Below, in pieces: positions 48,295 through 58,441 of a DNA stretch of 64,000 bases (within the stretch, counting starts at the first letter, position 1; each line of letters starts with the position of its first letter). The DNA lies in assembly GCA_029298735.1 (NCBI GenBank), contig JANSLP010000046.1:1-64000 (forward strand), in the 5' to 3' direction. Source of the DNA: Ophiostoma sp. CBS 140.51 (lineage: Eukaryota > Ascomycota > Sordariomycetes > Ophiostomatales > Ophiostomataceae). The position numbers and the translations under genes were made by a program. Below the pieces are notes generated by a model. It was not told the origin of the DNA, did not search any database, and saw nothing but the letters and a program-made list of their open reading frames with translations.

Positions 48295-49584
48295 CTACTC
48301 GCACAGGTACGACCACTCATGCTCCTCCTCGCCGTACTGGATACCCTCCATCCAGTTCTTCATGCGCGTCGTCACGGCGCCCGACTCCTCGTGGTCTTTG
48401 AGGCCACAGTCGACCAGCTGGCCGCGCCAGCTAATGGACCGCACAGGGCTCACAATAGCAGCGGTACCCGCACCAAAGGCCTCAATGAGACGGCCCTCGG
48501 CCGACGCCGTCGCCAGCTCCTGCATGGTGTACTTGCGCTCCGAGATGGTCCAGCCCTCGGGCTGCAGACGCTCGCGCGCCAGCGCCAGCACCGAGTCGCG
48601 CGTCACACCCTCCAGGATGGTGCCGTCAAGGGGCGCCGTCACGAGCTCCTTGGCACCCGTCTCCTTGTTCTTGAGCGCGACGAAGAAGTTCATCGTGCCG
48701 ACCTCCGTCACATACTCCTCTTCACCAAACAGCCACAGGTTCTGCTGGAAACCGCGGCTCATGGCCTCGCGCTGGGGCACGATGCAGGGCGCGTAGTTGG
48801 CACCCAGCTTCTTGTCACCGACACCGCCGGGCCAGGCGCGCACGGCGTAGTCGGTGGCTTCAAGAGAAATGGCCTTGAAGCCCGTGGGGTAGTAGGGGCC
48901 GACGGGCGAGGCAATCACGTAGAGCAGGGCCGAGCCCGGGGGGCCGACACCGAGCGTCTTTTGCGTGCCAATCATAGTAGGGCGGAGGTACAGCGAGTAG
49001 CCGCGGTCGGCGGGGATGAAGCGCGACTCAAGCTTGGCGAACTTGGCAATGAGCTCAATGAGCGCCGTGGGCGAGAAGGTGGGCAGAGCAATACGGGCGG
49101 CCGACTTGTTGAAGCGCTCCATGTTCTTGTCCGGGCGGAAGAGGCGGACGCGGCCCTGGGCGTCCTTGTAGGCCTTCATGCCCTCGAAGCACTCGAAAGC
49201 ATAGTGGAACACACAGGTGGCCGGGTCAAGCGAGAGGTTCTGGTAGGGCGTGATCTGGGGCACGGTCCAGCCGTCGTCCTTGTTCCATTCAATGGTGAGC
49301 ATGTGGTCGGAGAACGTGCGGCCGAAGACGAGATCCTCGGGCTTGGAGAGTGTGCCGGGGGTCTTGGTCTCGGTGATGGTGAGGCTGCCCGGGTGGATGT
49401 CTTGGGGCTGCGAAGTAGAGGCCGCGGACGGCTTGAAGCTGTACTGTCTCTGCTGGGCAAGAAGTGGCCGGGCGGCGGCGGCGCGGGATAGTAATAACCG
49501 AGACGATGGGGCAGCAGCAGAGAGGGAGGAAGAGGCAAGGGCAGCCGCAGGGGCGCCGAGCCGGCGAAGTGCTGGGCGCATCAT
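48295..49584 (-). CDS. BAT1: Mitochondrial branched-chain amino acid aminotransferase
   Basis: A 429-aa PLP fold-type IV aminotransferase that interconverts leucine, isoleucine and valine with their 2-oxo acids, using glutamate/2-oxoglutarate. The first about 48 residues are rich in Ala, Arg, Ser and Leu with no acidic residue, a mitochondrial presequence. The catalytic Lys is K259 in GDKKLGANYAP, matching yeast BCATs. FECFEGMKAY and the C-terminal IVSPVRSISW are further family motifs. The gene is a single exon. There are two adjacent Met codons at the start (49584 and 49581); I take the first. It converges with the complex I subunit gene and diverges from the SCY1-like gene. The sole BCAT in this window is the mitochondrial form; a cytosolic paralogue may lie elsewhere. 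Confidence 0.96.
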   Translation of the reverse strand: MMRPALRRLGAPAAALASSSLSAAAPSSRLLLSRAAAARPLLAQQRQYSFKPSAASTSQPQDIHPGSLTITETKTPGTLSKPEDLVFGRTFSDHMLTIEWNKDDGWTVPQITPYQNLSLDPATCVFHYAFECFEGMKAYKDAQGRVRLFRPDKNMERFNKSAARIALPTFSPTALIELIAKFAKLESRFIPADRGYSLYLRPTMIGTQKTLGVGPPGSALLYVIASPVGPYYPTGFKAISLEATDYAVRAWPGGVGDKKLGANYAPCIVPQREAMSRGFQQNLWLFGEEEYVTEVGTMNFFVALKNKETGAKELVTAPLDGTILEGVTRDSVLALARERLQPEGWTISERKYTMQELATASAEGRLIEAFGAGTAAIVSPVRSISWRGQLVDCGLKDHEESGAVTTRMKNWMEGIQYGEEEHEWSYLCE

Positions 49585-51000
49585 TGTGAAGATGTGATGA
49601 TGTGGTGAGAGGATGGGGGAGGAGAAGTGAGAAAAAGATGCGAGGAGGTGAGAAAGAGGGGGGATGGTCTAGAGAGAAAAGACACGAGATATCGTGGCTC
49701 CGGCCTGGGGAAGAAGAGCAAAAAATGGAAAAAGCTCAACAGATTCGTGCAGCCAAGAAGGAAGAGGAGAACAACAAATCGAAGCCCAAAACAGAAACAA
49801 ATCAAAATGGAATCGGTTTAAGAATGAGTCGACTCCAATTGATCCGCGACAAGCCGTATGAGACCGAAGGCGCGAGCAGTAGTCGTTGATAGAGAGGGAA
49901 GGGGATTGACAACTGGGGGCGAGCTGGGGGAGTCAGAGGTGAGCCAAGAAGAATCTCTGGTAGAAGAAGTCCGGAGCGATATCTATTGCCCCGAATTTCT
50001 GTTTCCGTGTGCGTTTTTGGTGTTTTTTGGGCTCCTGGGTCGGTCTTGCTGTTTTTCGCACTTCTTTGCGTCTGACGCTTTCCTGCGTGCCTTCCCCACC
50101 GCTTCGAGCGGCCCCTCGGAGGCTGATCGGAGCCCAGACAGGGGCAAGAGCTGCCGGTTCAGGGCAGTGCAGGGTCTAGGCGCGGGTCGGAGTTATAGTC
50201 ATGTGTGTGGTCACGTGGAGCTAGGAAGCGAGGAAACGTGGGAGACAGAGACGGCTGCCAACAAGGTAAAGATGAGTGTGCACAAAACGTTCCTGGCTGA
50301 GTAGTAACGTTCGTAAAATAATTGTGTATTTTTTATATACTTTCTAAAATCTCGAAATAGAACTAGAGACCATTTCCAACCCAATAGCCGTCCATCTTTA
50401 TCATAGCCTCGACACGCAGTCAGATTAGGTAGCAGTATTTCTACAGTTGCTCCTTCCCTAATTCGTCCCACTAGCACCTGCCACGCCTTTTCCACCTTAC
50501 GCTTTCGTCCCGTCTCCAGATCCACAGTTTCATCAGCTCTGAACCTCAACGTTGCTCTTTCGCGTTTTAACGTCGACGTTGACTCTCAGTCCTCGAACTT
50601 CTCGACGAATACCTGGTCGTGTGGTTACTGGCCTCTCACATCAATTTATCTCGTCGACTTCCTGCACCCTCTGACCACGTATACCTCTCCCGTCGCAATC
50701 CACGCCATCCGACCTACCCCTGTCTTCCTCGACATTCGAGCTTCAGCCTCGACCTTTTCGATTTTGTTGTTTTCTTTTCGACGAAACTCCACGCCAACGA
50801 CAGCCAAGCTCGAGCTTTGCGGCCCTCTCACCGACCTGACTACCGAATACGACAATCTTCCAACACGTCCTCCCTGCGCCGTCTTATCAGCCCCCCGCCA
50901 TGACGGGTGCACTCGACTGCGCCGAACCTTGATATCTCTTCGACTTTGACAACACCATCCTCCTTCTCCTCCCCCTCTTTAATACACACCCGCCCTTACA
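49585..51000. promoter_or_regulatory. Divergent promoter region between BCAT and SCY1-like genes
   Basis: About 1.4 kb between two divergent genes. Purine-rich on the plus strand next to BCAT (49600-49800) and C/T-rich near the SCY1-like start (50580-50990), so each gene has a pyrimidine-rich leader in its own direction. No gene is supported. Confidence 0.5.
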
Positions 51001-54000
51001 ATGTTCGCCTCGGCGTTTAAGTCGATCTCATCGACGATCAACAGCGGCTATACCGTCGCAGCCACACCCACATCGACCGCCGGCCCGTGGAAGATTTACG
51101 ATGCCAAGAAAAAGTCGACGGGCAAGGCCTACTCGGTCTTTGTCTTTGACCGCAAGTCGCTCGACGCGCACGCCAGCTCGCTTGGCCGGTCAGGTGCTGC
51201 TGCATTTAAGCGCGCCGCCGACGAGGTGGTCGAGCGTCTGAGGCGGGAAGCATCCTCACTCGCGCGATTACGGCACCCAAGCATCTTGGAACTGGTCGAG
51301 CCTGTTGAGGAGACTCGTGGCGGCGGTCTGCAATTTGCGACGGAAGCTGTCACTGCTTCTCTGTCCAGTCTCCTGCAAGAAAAGGACGAGCAGGAGGGCG
51401 CACACAGTGGCAGTGGACGCTCGTCCCGTGCCGGCCGCTACGTCACCGAAGACGCCGACGGTGTACGGCGACGACGCGAAATCGAGATTGACGAGCTCGA
51501 GATCCAAAAGGGACTACTGCAGCTCGGCAAAGCGCTCGAGTTCCTGCACGAAAATGCTGGGCTTGTGCACGGCAACCTGACCCCGGACGCTGTGCTGGTC
51601 AATGCCAAGTCAGACTGGAAGATTAGTGGTCTGGCCTTTTGTGGCCCGGCCGAGATTGGCGCTGCAGGTCCCTCGGCATCGTTCCCACCCGTCAGCATCC
51701 ACGAGATTCTCAACATGGATGCACGACTGCCCAAGTCTGTGCAGCTGAACCTCGACTACGCCTCGCCCGATCTTGTTTTGGATAACAACCTGACACCCTC
51801 GGCCGACATGTTTTCGTTGGGCCTACTGTGTGTTGCGCTGTACAACTCGCCGCACCGCTCGCCGATTGAGGCGCATGCCAGTGTATCGTCATATAAGCGC
51901 GCTTTTGCGGCTGCGGGTGCCGTTCCCTCGCAGTCCAACAACTATCTGAGTTCACGGCCACTACCACGGGAACTGGCGGCACACGTGCTGCCCCGTCTGA
52001 TTGCACGGCGACCGGCGCAACTGCTGACGGCCAAGGAGTTCCAGACAAGCGAGTACTTTGACAACATCCTGGTCTCGACCATCCGGTTCTTGGACGCGTT
52101 CCCGGCCAAGACGCACGGCGAGAAGTCGTCGTTTATGCGGGGTCTCAACAAGGTGCTTCCCTCATTTCCCAAGTCCGTCATGGAGAAGAAGGTGCTACCC
52201 GGACTGTTGGACGAGATGAAGGACCGCGAGCTGGCACCGCAAATCTTGCAAAACATTTTCAAAATCATTGAGCTGCTGCCGTCGGCCAAGCGTGTATTCT
52301 CGGACCGGGTGTTGCCCGCTCTCAAGGAGCATTTCCTTCAGAGTGCACCAGCTGCTGGTGGCAAGAATGCGACACAAGAACGTGACCCGTCGCGCGACGC
52401 CAGCCTCATGGTCGTTTTGGATCGCCTAGCGATCATCACAGCCAACACGACCGGCAAAGAGTTCAAGGACGACGTCCTGCCTATCATCGCGACCGCGCTC
52501 GACTCACCCACGCCCGCCGTTGTCGACGCCGCCCTCCGCAGTGTGCCGGCTATGCTACCCGTCCTCGACTTTAGTACCATCAAACACGAACTATTCCCTG
52601 TAGTCGCTGCCATTTTTAGTAAGACGAGTAGTCTGGCCATCAAGATCCGCGGTCTGCAAGCGTTCGTCATTCTATGCGGCGGTTCCGCAGACAGCAGTGA
52701 CGGCCTGGGCGGTGACGGCCTTGACGGTTTGAGTAGTGAACCCAAGCGCGGCACATCCACCTCTACAGCCCTCGACAAGTACACGATGCAAGAAAAGATT
52801 GTGCCTCTCATCAAGGGCATCAAGACCAAGGAACCCGCCGTCATGATGGAGGCCCTGAATGTCCTGCGGGTGGTCGGTGGTGTTGTTGATGCCGACTTTG
52901 TCGCGTTTGAGCTGCTGCCCGTGCTGTGGACCATGAGCCTGGGGCCTCTGCTGAACCTCAAGCAGTTCCAAGCCTTTATGAAACTCATCAAGACGCTGTC
53001 GTCGCGTGTCGAGGACGAGCAGGTGCGCAAGCTGCAGGAGCTGTCTGGCGTGGACGCTGCGGCGGCTGCCCATTCTTCGTCCAACGGTAACGCCGCTCTG
53101 ATGGATGAGTTTTCGTCGTTTGGCGGCGGTGCCGGTAGCTCTGCCTTTGATGTCGGTGGCAGTGGTGGCGGCAGCGGTGATGTCGAGGACGACTTTGAGC
53201 GTCTGGTGAAGGGCAAGACTGGTGGCGGTGGTCTGGGTGGTGGTGCACTGATGGACGGAGGCTGGGACGCAGCGCCTGCAGCAGCGAGTGCCAGACGGCC
53301 ATTCCCGAACCTGTCCAACAACCGGAGCACAACACCACGGGCAGCTTCGTCAGCTGCTACTACATCGGCGGCATCTACCGCACCAGCTTTCTCGTGGTCT
53401 ACGCCTGCACCGACACCCGCTCCAGCGCAGGCGCCAAAGCCACAGCAGCCAGCTTTCCGTACAGTGACGCCCGATCTGAACAGCTTCGCCGCCATGACGC
53501 CGTCCTCGACGCAGTTCTCTCAGGCGCTGCCAGCCCGGCCCATGGCACAGACAAATAAGTCGGCCGCCAGCACAACGGTCAATAGTGCATCGGCATGGTC
53601 GACAAACGCCACGACATCGCCACAGCCAGCATTGTCCTCGAGCGGTATCAACTGGGGCGCTGGTAGCAGCAGCAGCAATGCATGGAGCTCACCAGCACCT
53701 GCAGCCGCTTCGCCCGGGTTCTCATTACCGCCGCCGCCAGGAGGGGGTGCCAAGTCGCCCGCTTCGGGATTCAGCCTGCCGCCACCACCAGGCATGAGCG
53801 CAATGGGCAGCTCCATGTCGCCAATGGCGTCCATGACCCCCATAACGACGACGCCAAACTACACGGCCAACTACAACCGACCTGGATTGGGAAGCATGAA
53901 CTCGATGGGGTCGATGAACGCCATGGGCTCCATGAACCCAATGGGCAACATGGGCAGCATGAACAGTATGATGCCATCGAATACAAGCAACGGTATGGGC

Positions 54001-54129
54001 ATGAACATGTACGCCATGACTCCTACGTCTAACAACAACAACAACAACAACACAAATAACAACACAAACGGCATGATGGCGGCGCAGCCGGGCAAGACGG
54101 GCCTCGACAAGTATGAGAGTTTGTTGTAG
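51001..54129 (+). CDS. SCY1: SCY1/SCYL2-like pseudokinase
   Basis: A 1042-aa single-exon protein of the Scy1/SCYL2 family, catalytically dead kinase-fold proteins linked to clathrin and trans-Golgi/endosome traffic. The N-terminus (AGPWKIYDAKKKSTGKAYSV) and RHPSILELVEP (91-101) resemble yeast Scy1. The HRD motif is replaced by HGN (190-192) and DFG by ISG (208-210), so catalysis is not expected. HEAT-like helical repeats follow (about 370-690). The last 350 residues are disordered: Gly/Ser, Ala/Pro/Thr, GFSLPPPPG repeats, a Met/Asn/Gly/Ser-rich tract and an Asn run. The C-terminus DKYESLL may be a dileucine-type sorting signal (inference). The stop is TAG. Confidence 0.93.
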   Translation: MFASAFKSISSTINSGYTVAATPTSTAGPWKIYDAKKKSTGKAYSVFVFDRKSLDAHASSLGRSGAAAFKRAADEVVERLRREASSLARLRHPSILELVEPVEETRGGGLQFATEAVTASLSSLLQEKDEQEGAHSGSGRSSRAGRYVTEDADGVRRRREIEIDELEIQKGLLQLGKALEFLHENAGLVHGNLTPDAVLVNAKSDWKISGLAFCGPAEIGAAGPSASFPPVSIHEILNMDARLPKSVQLNLDYASPDLVLDNNLTPSADMFSLGLLCVALYNSPHRSPIEAHASVSSYKRAFAAAGAVPSQSNNYLSSRPLPRELAAHVLPRLIARRPAQLLTAKEFQTSEYFDNILVSTIRFLDAFPAKTHGEKSSFMRGLNKVLPSFPKSVMEKKVLPGLLDEMKDRELAPQILQNIFKIIELLPSAKRVFSDRVLPALKEHFLQSAPAAGGKNATQERDPSRDASLMVVLDRLAIITANTTGKEFKDDVLPIIATALDSPTPAVVDAALRSVPAMLPVLDFSTIKHELFPVVAAIFSKTSSLAIKIRGLQAFVILCGGSADSSDGLGGDGLDGLSSEPKRGTSTSTALDKYTMQEKIVPLIKGIKTKEPAVMMEALNVLRVVGGVVDADFVAFELLPVLWTMSLGPLLNLKQFQAFMKLIKTLSSRVEDEQVRKLQELSGVDAAAAAHSSSNGNAALMDEFSSFGGGAGSSAFDVGGSGGGSGDVEDDFERLVKGKTGGGGLGGGALMDGGWDAAPAAASARRPFPNLSNNRSTTPRAASSAATTSAASTAPAFSWSTPAPTPAPAQAPKPQQPAFRTVTPDLNSFAAMTPSSTQFSQALPARPMAQTNKSAASTTVNSASAWSTNATTSPQPALSSSGINWGAGSSSSNAWSSPAPAAASPGFSLPPPPGGGAKSPASGFSLPPPPGMSAMGSSMSPMASMTPITTTPNYTANYNRPGLGSMNSMGSMNAMGSMNPMGNMGSMNSMMPSNTSNGMGMNMYAMTPTSNNNNNNNTNNNTNGMMAAQPGKTGLDKYESLL

Positions 54130-57100
54130 GTGAGGCGACACATAGAAGTATGAAAGATACAAGGTCATAGACGTGTTTGGGTATTTAAGCGTTTTCAGCA
54201 ATCAAGCAATCACATAGCATTCATTCACTTGACTTCACCACACATCACATCATCATTTTCACTCATGAATAAATGTAACCACAACTGATTCCCGACCGAT
54301 CAGCAAAACCAAGACGGTTTAATAAAATCACGGTCGGGCGCCCAGCAACGGGTAGAAAGGCTCCTCGCTCTCAAAACGAGAGTGGATGAGGATAAAAAGG
54401 TCTGATCTGCGCCAGCAGTCGGAAGAGTTCAATGTCCCATGAAATGGACATCCTCCCCCTCGTAAGGGTTGTTCCCAGTCGGCCGAAACCTATGGGAGAC
54501 ACTGGCGGGAAGTTTGAGCCCAAAGAAAACAAGAAAAAAACATCACCAAATGAGAACCCTTTTGACCCTTACCCAGCAACACGAGACAATTGTCGTAGAT
54601 GAAGCAAAAGGTCGAGGACAAGATCGCAAGAGACGAGCAGACCGAAGAAAGAGAGCAAGAAAACCCTGAAGAGAAGAAGGCACGCCAAACGAGGATGACA
54701 CAGATCATGGCCCTCGTGTCGAAGTGGAAGACGAGAAGCCCTGCTCCCCGTTCCTTTCGTTATTGAGGGAGCCAATCTTCCGTATGGCGGCGGTAAGACA
54801 CCTAAAGGTAATAATTCGTTGCTGCACTTCCCCGTTGTTTCCCCGTTGATGGCCTTTGCTTCTTTATACTTCTTTTTGGTCTTCCTTTTCGTCTCTCTTC
54901 GTTTTGAGTCCGTCTCTTTATTCAATCCGTCCAAACAAGATCTTTTCTGCTTGTCGACATACACTTGTTCATTGTCTCTTGTGTGTCGCGGTTTTGGAAG
55001 AGTCGATTTCGGGTTGTTGTCATTTGTTTGGTGATGCTTGTTTTCTTTTTTCTTTTCTTTGGCTTGCTGAAAAGAGAGTGGAAAAAGAGAAGAAGAGAGA
55101 GAAGAGAAGAGAGCACAGAAAAAATGGGAAATTTCCTGCTGCTCGCCTTTTGGCTATCAAAAAAGTGGGGTCACGACAATGACGATAAGAAGGAAGGAGT
55201 GTTTGAGCTTCCGCTCTTCACCGCCTGCCAAATGCGAACAGCTCGTGAGGTGCTGTATTATGGGCACCAAAAATAAAGGCTCCAAAGTGAGGCAACACTC
55301 TTGTCGTCAACTCGATTTTCAGACCATGTTTACATTCAATATTTTGTCAAAATATTAAGCCTATTTTGATTCGTATTTTTGTCTTTTGTTTGTCAGTACT
55401 TTTGAACATCCCTGTCGTGTTTTTGTGTCGCTCTTTCCCTTTCTTGTTTGTTCTGTCTGTCAGTCGGCTCTTTCCGAAAAGGAAAGCCACCAGAAGCACA
55501 GCGCCAAACAGCCAAATGCCGCCAAAGACACAGCGAGAGACAAGACAGGCTGCAAGCCCCTCACCTCCCACCCAAAAGTCCCCAACAGACGGACCACTCA
55601 CAGCCCAGAACTGCCTGAAGTCTCCAGAAGGATCTGAGGACGAATGGGCAACGTTCGTTGGACAGGGCGGCTCGTTTAGGCAGGAACACGACCCATTGGC
55701 CTCAGGGAAAGAGCGGCTTGTCCCCTGATAATAGGGGCTCTCAAGCCTGCTGATGGCAGAATGTTTCGAAACAACGCCTCCTCACGCCTCCTGCTTCTCG
55801 TGCCCTGTCCGCCAGCCAAGAGAGCCGCTTTGAAACACACTACCACCTCAACGCAGAAACTCACCATCGAATGGGAGGCCGCATAGTCCAAAATCATCCC
55901 TTTCAAGCTCCCCTTTCCCCCCTGCGCAAAGCTTGCTTGCTGCAGGGCTGGTTGGTTCACGATGATCGACGAGAAAAGAACAGTCAACAAGAACTGTGAG
56001 CAATGGTGAAGCGACGGATTGTGGAGAACGAGCGACGCCTTGTGAATGGGCAGTCGACGATTGTCTCGGCGGTTGAGTGCAGGCGGTAGACAGAAAACGA
56101 TGAGATGGCGCAAAGAGTGTCTTGTCAATTGGTCGCACGATACGAGCAGTTCTTTTGCATGTCTTTGCCCTTTGCCTTCAACCTGTCTGATAGTCACGAT
56201 CACAAGTGACTTGTTCCTCCCTTGCAAACTTCTCCGTTGTCAGTTGATTTAATTTCCTCGTGTTCTTGTAAGTGTTTGCTCGTAAATTTCCTCCTCTGCC
56301 TCACCAACTTCCTTCGCCTCTTGTTCGAAACAAAAGACGGCAGGGGAAAAGACAAAGAACGGGGAACCAAGGAAACAAAGCACAAGGAAGAATACTGAGA
56401 AGAAGGGGTAGTAAAGGGAAGGAAATCGGCACGGCGGATGTGCAAGCCCGGTTGCCGAAAGGGGTAATAGTGAAGGGTGTCCGTCCGTTCTTTTTGAAAG
56501 TCTTCAGTCTGAGTCTGGCCAGTCATGCATTGAAGACTCCATTTTGCGCTGCGGACAATCCAGGGGTGTACCTACACTTCCAAGGAGTACGGGGTACGGA
56601 GTACGAGGTGACAAGGAATGTGTACAAGGAAGTACTCCCAGAATAAGGCCTCCATGCAAGTCCGTCATGCAAGGCACACAAAAGAAACAAAGACAAACAG
56701 ACAGAAAGACAGGAAGACAGGAAGCCAAGAAGAGAAGACAAACGCTGGCGATCCCTGAGAACAGACGACAGGGGCACGTCCTTTTTTACCTTTCTCTTTG
56801 CCTTTTCGTTTCGTTTCGTCTTGAGCTGACCGTTGCCTCTCGTCCTCTTATTCTCGTGAATCTGCTCTTTTGATTTCTTTTCTTCCTCTCTTCTTTTTTC
56901 TTCACCAACTCACGTTCTCTTCGTACATACTCTCACATTCACTTCACTCAACGCTGGTCTCGTGCCGTCTTGCCTTCTTTTCTTGATTGATACACCAACT
57001 TATCGTTGCTCGTCATCACACATCTGTACACTCTTTGCTTCATTGCACATATTTTTCGCTGGTCGTCTTATCCACTCATTTTTACATTTTTGCCTCTCTC

Positions 57101-57381
57101 TGTACGAACCATCACATTGTTGCATCACTCTTTCACTTGAAGTGAACAACTACACAATCACAAAGAACAACAAAGCAAACGTCGTCAACATCACCGACGA
57201 ACAACACCATTGTTCACAGTCACTTCGTCCTCATAATATCTATTCGTCAAAACATATCCACATCTTCCAAACGCATTTGATACCCACTCCTTCTTCTACA
57301 TCCCACATCTCCTTCATCAACTCATCTCCAACAACGTCTTCACCATCATCTCGATACCCACCTACATCGGTCTCATTCAAA
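54130..57381. other. 3.3-kb region between the SCY1-like and secreted-protein genes
   Basis: No supported gene. An AATAAA at 54268-54273 may serve the SCY1-like gene. Positions about 56680-56730 are an ACAGA/GACAGGAA-type purine repeat. TACGGAGTA occurs at 56595-56603 within a GGAGTACGGGGTACGGAGTAC context. From about 56870 the plus strand is T/C-rich, then A/C-rich up to the secreted-protein start, suggesting a long leader. Its frame is open from 56962, but that part has no coding look. Confidence 0.45.
54268..54273 (+). terminator. Candidate polyadenylation signal of the SCY1-like gene
   Basis: AATAAA about 140 nt after the stop codon. Fungal poly(A) signals are loose, so this is a weak call based on motif and distance. 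Confidence 0.35.
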
Positions 57382-58026
57382 ATGTTCTCTCGTCTCGTCC
57401 TCCTCTCAGCGCTTTGCAGCAGCCTCGTCTCTGCCTTGCCTGCCCCCGCCACCGACCTCCACCGCATCTTCCGCCGCGATAACTCGGCCGCCACCATTAT
57501 CGGCAAGATCATGCCCAGCTCCCTGTCCTGCGACACCAATGACGTCCTTTTCCCCGACCAGTGCGCCACCAACGTCCAAGCCGCCCCCTACTTTATCAGC
57601 TCCATGGCCCAGTGGGGCGTCACCAGCGCGCCCGAGATTGCCGCTCTTCTAGCCCTGACCGCCGTTGAGTCTGGGGAGCTCCGCTACCGTCACTCCGAGT
57701 ACCCCGTCATTGCCGGCAAGGGCACTAGCAACATGCAGTCTCCCGATTTTAACGCCCAGTACGCCGCCGCCATCCCCGCGCTGGCTTCGGGTGTGGCGGC
57801 GGCCAATGGCGACCCGGATGCCATTCTGGCTTTGTTGACAGTTGACGAGTACAACTTTGGCTCGGCGGCCTGGTACCTGTCGGCAGTGTGCACGGATGAG
57901 GTGCGCAGCCAACTCCAAGGCAACACAGACGCCGGCTTCACTGCCTACATGGTCTGTGTGGGTGCACCCATGACGGACCAGCGTATGGACTACTGGCACA
58001 CGGCCCAGGCGGCGTTTGGTCTGTAG
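57382..58026 (+). CDS. Small secreted protein, possibly lysozyme-like fold, 214 aa
   Basis: A signal peptide covers about residues 1-18 (MFSRLVLLSALCSSLVSA), then Pro/Ala, and an Arg-Arg pair (31-32) that could be a Kex2-type processing site. The mature part has four Cys and a helical, Ala-rich body. A Glu in TAVESGELRYRHSEYP followed by KGTSNMQSPDF reminds me of fungal secreted proteins with a lysozyme-like fold, but that link is remembered, weak and unproved; catalytic function is not claimed. I chose the Met at 57382 because it starts a clear signal peptide; the frame extends to 56962 but that part is Ser/Thr/His-rich leader. The gene converges with the chitin-binding protein gene, 415 bp away. 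Confidence 0.8.
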   Translation: MFSRLVLLSALCSSLVSALPAPATDLHRIFRRDNSAATIIGKIMPSSLSCDTNDVLFPDQCATNVQAAPYFISSMAQWGVTSAPEIAALLALTAVESGELRYRHSEYPVIAGKGTSNMQSPDFNAQYAAAIPALASGVAAANGDPDAILALLTVDEYNFGSAAWYLSAVCTDEVRSQLQGNTDAGFTAYMVCVGAPMTDQRMDYWHTAQAAFGL

Positions 58027-58441
58027 GGCGCGGGTAGAGCAAAGTGGTGGTAGCTGTGTAGGGGTCACTGGTTTCATTTTACATCTTCTTTCTTTTGGTC
58101 CTTTTCAGCATTTACTAGCCTATTCACTTCTTTCTGTACCTCGCGGTGCATTTTTGAGAATCGTCTCAATTTTTATTCAATTTCTTATTTTTCAAGAATT
58201 ATTTTTCTGCTATAACAATTTCCGATTCATATTTTCAAAATCAAAATAATTAGCCAAAAATTTAAACTATATTGTGAAATCAAATAAATCTGCAAACATA
58301 AAAGTAAAATGGAATCAAATCAAATCGATTGCATTAAATTAGAAGCGAGATTCTTTTCTCTACTCTTGTCTCCAAAAACAACGTCTCATTCAACACTGTG
58401 CACCATCCTTTATCACAACCTCCCGTTGTTGCCTCCCATCT
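58027..58441. other. AT-rich intergenic region between convergent secreted-protein genes
   Basis: Very AT-rich at about 58150-58340. It contains AATAAA at 58283-58288 (plus) and a TTTATT at about 58169-58174, an AATAAA on the minus strand. These are candidate poly(A) signals for the two convergent genes. Confidence 0.5.

Noticed and set aside
56962..57381. N-terminal extension of the secreted protein
   Set aside because: Ser/Thr/His-rich translated leader; the signal peptide begins at the Met at 57382.
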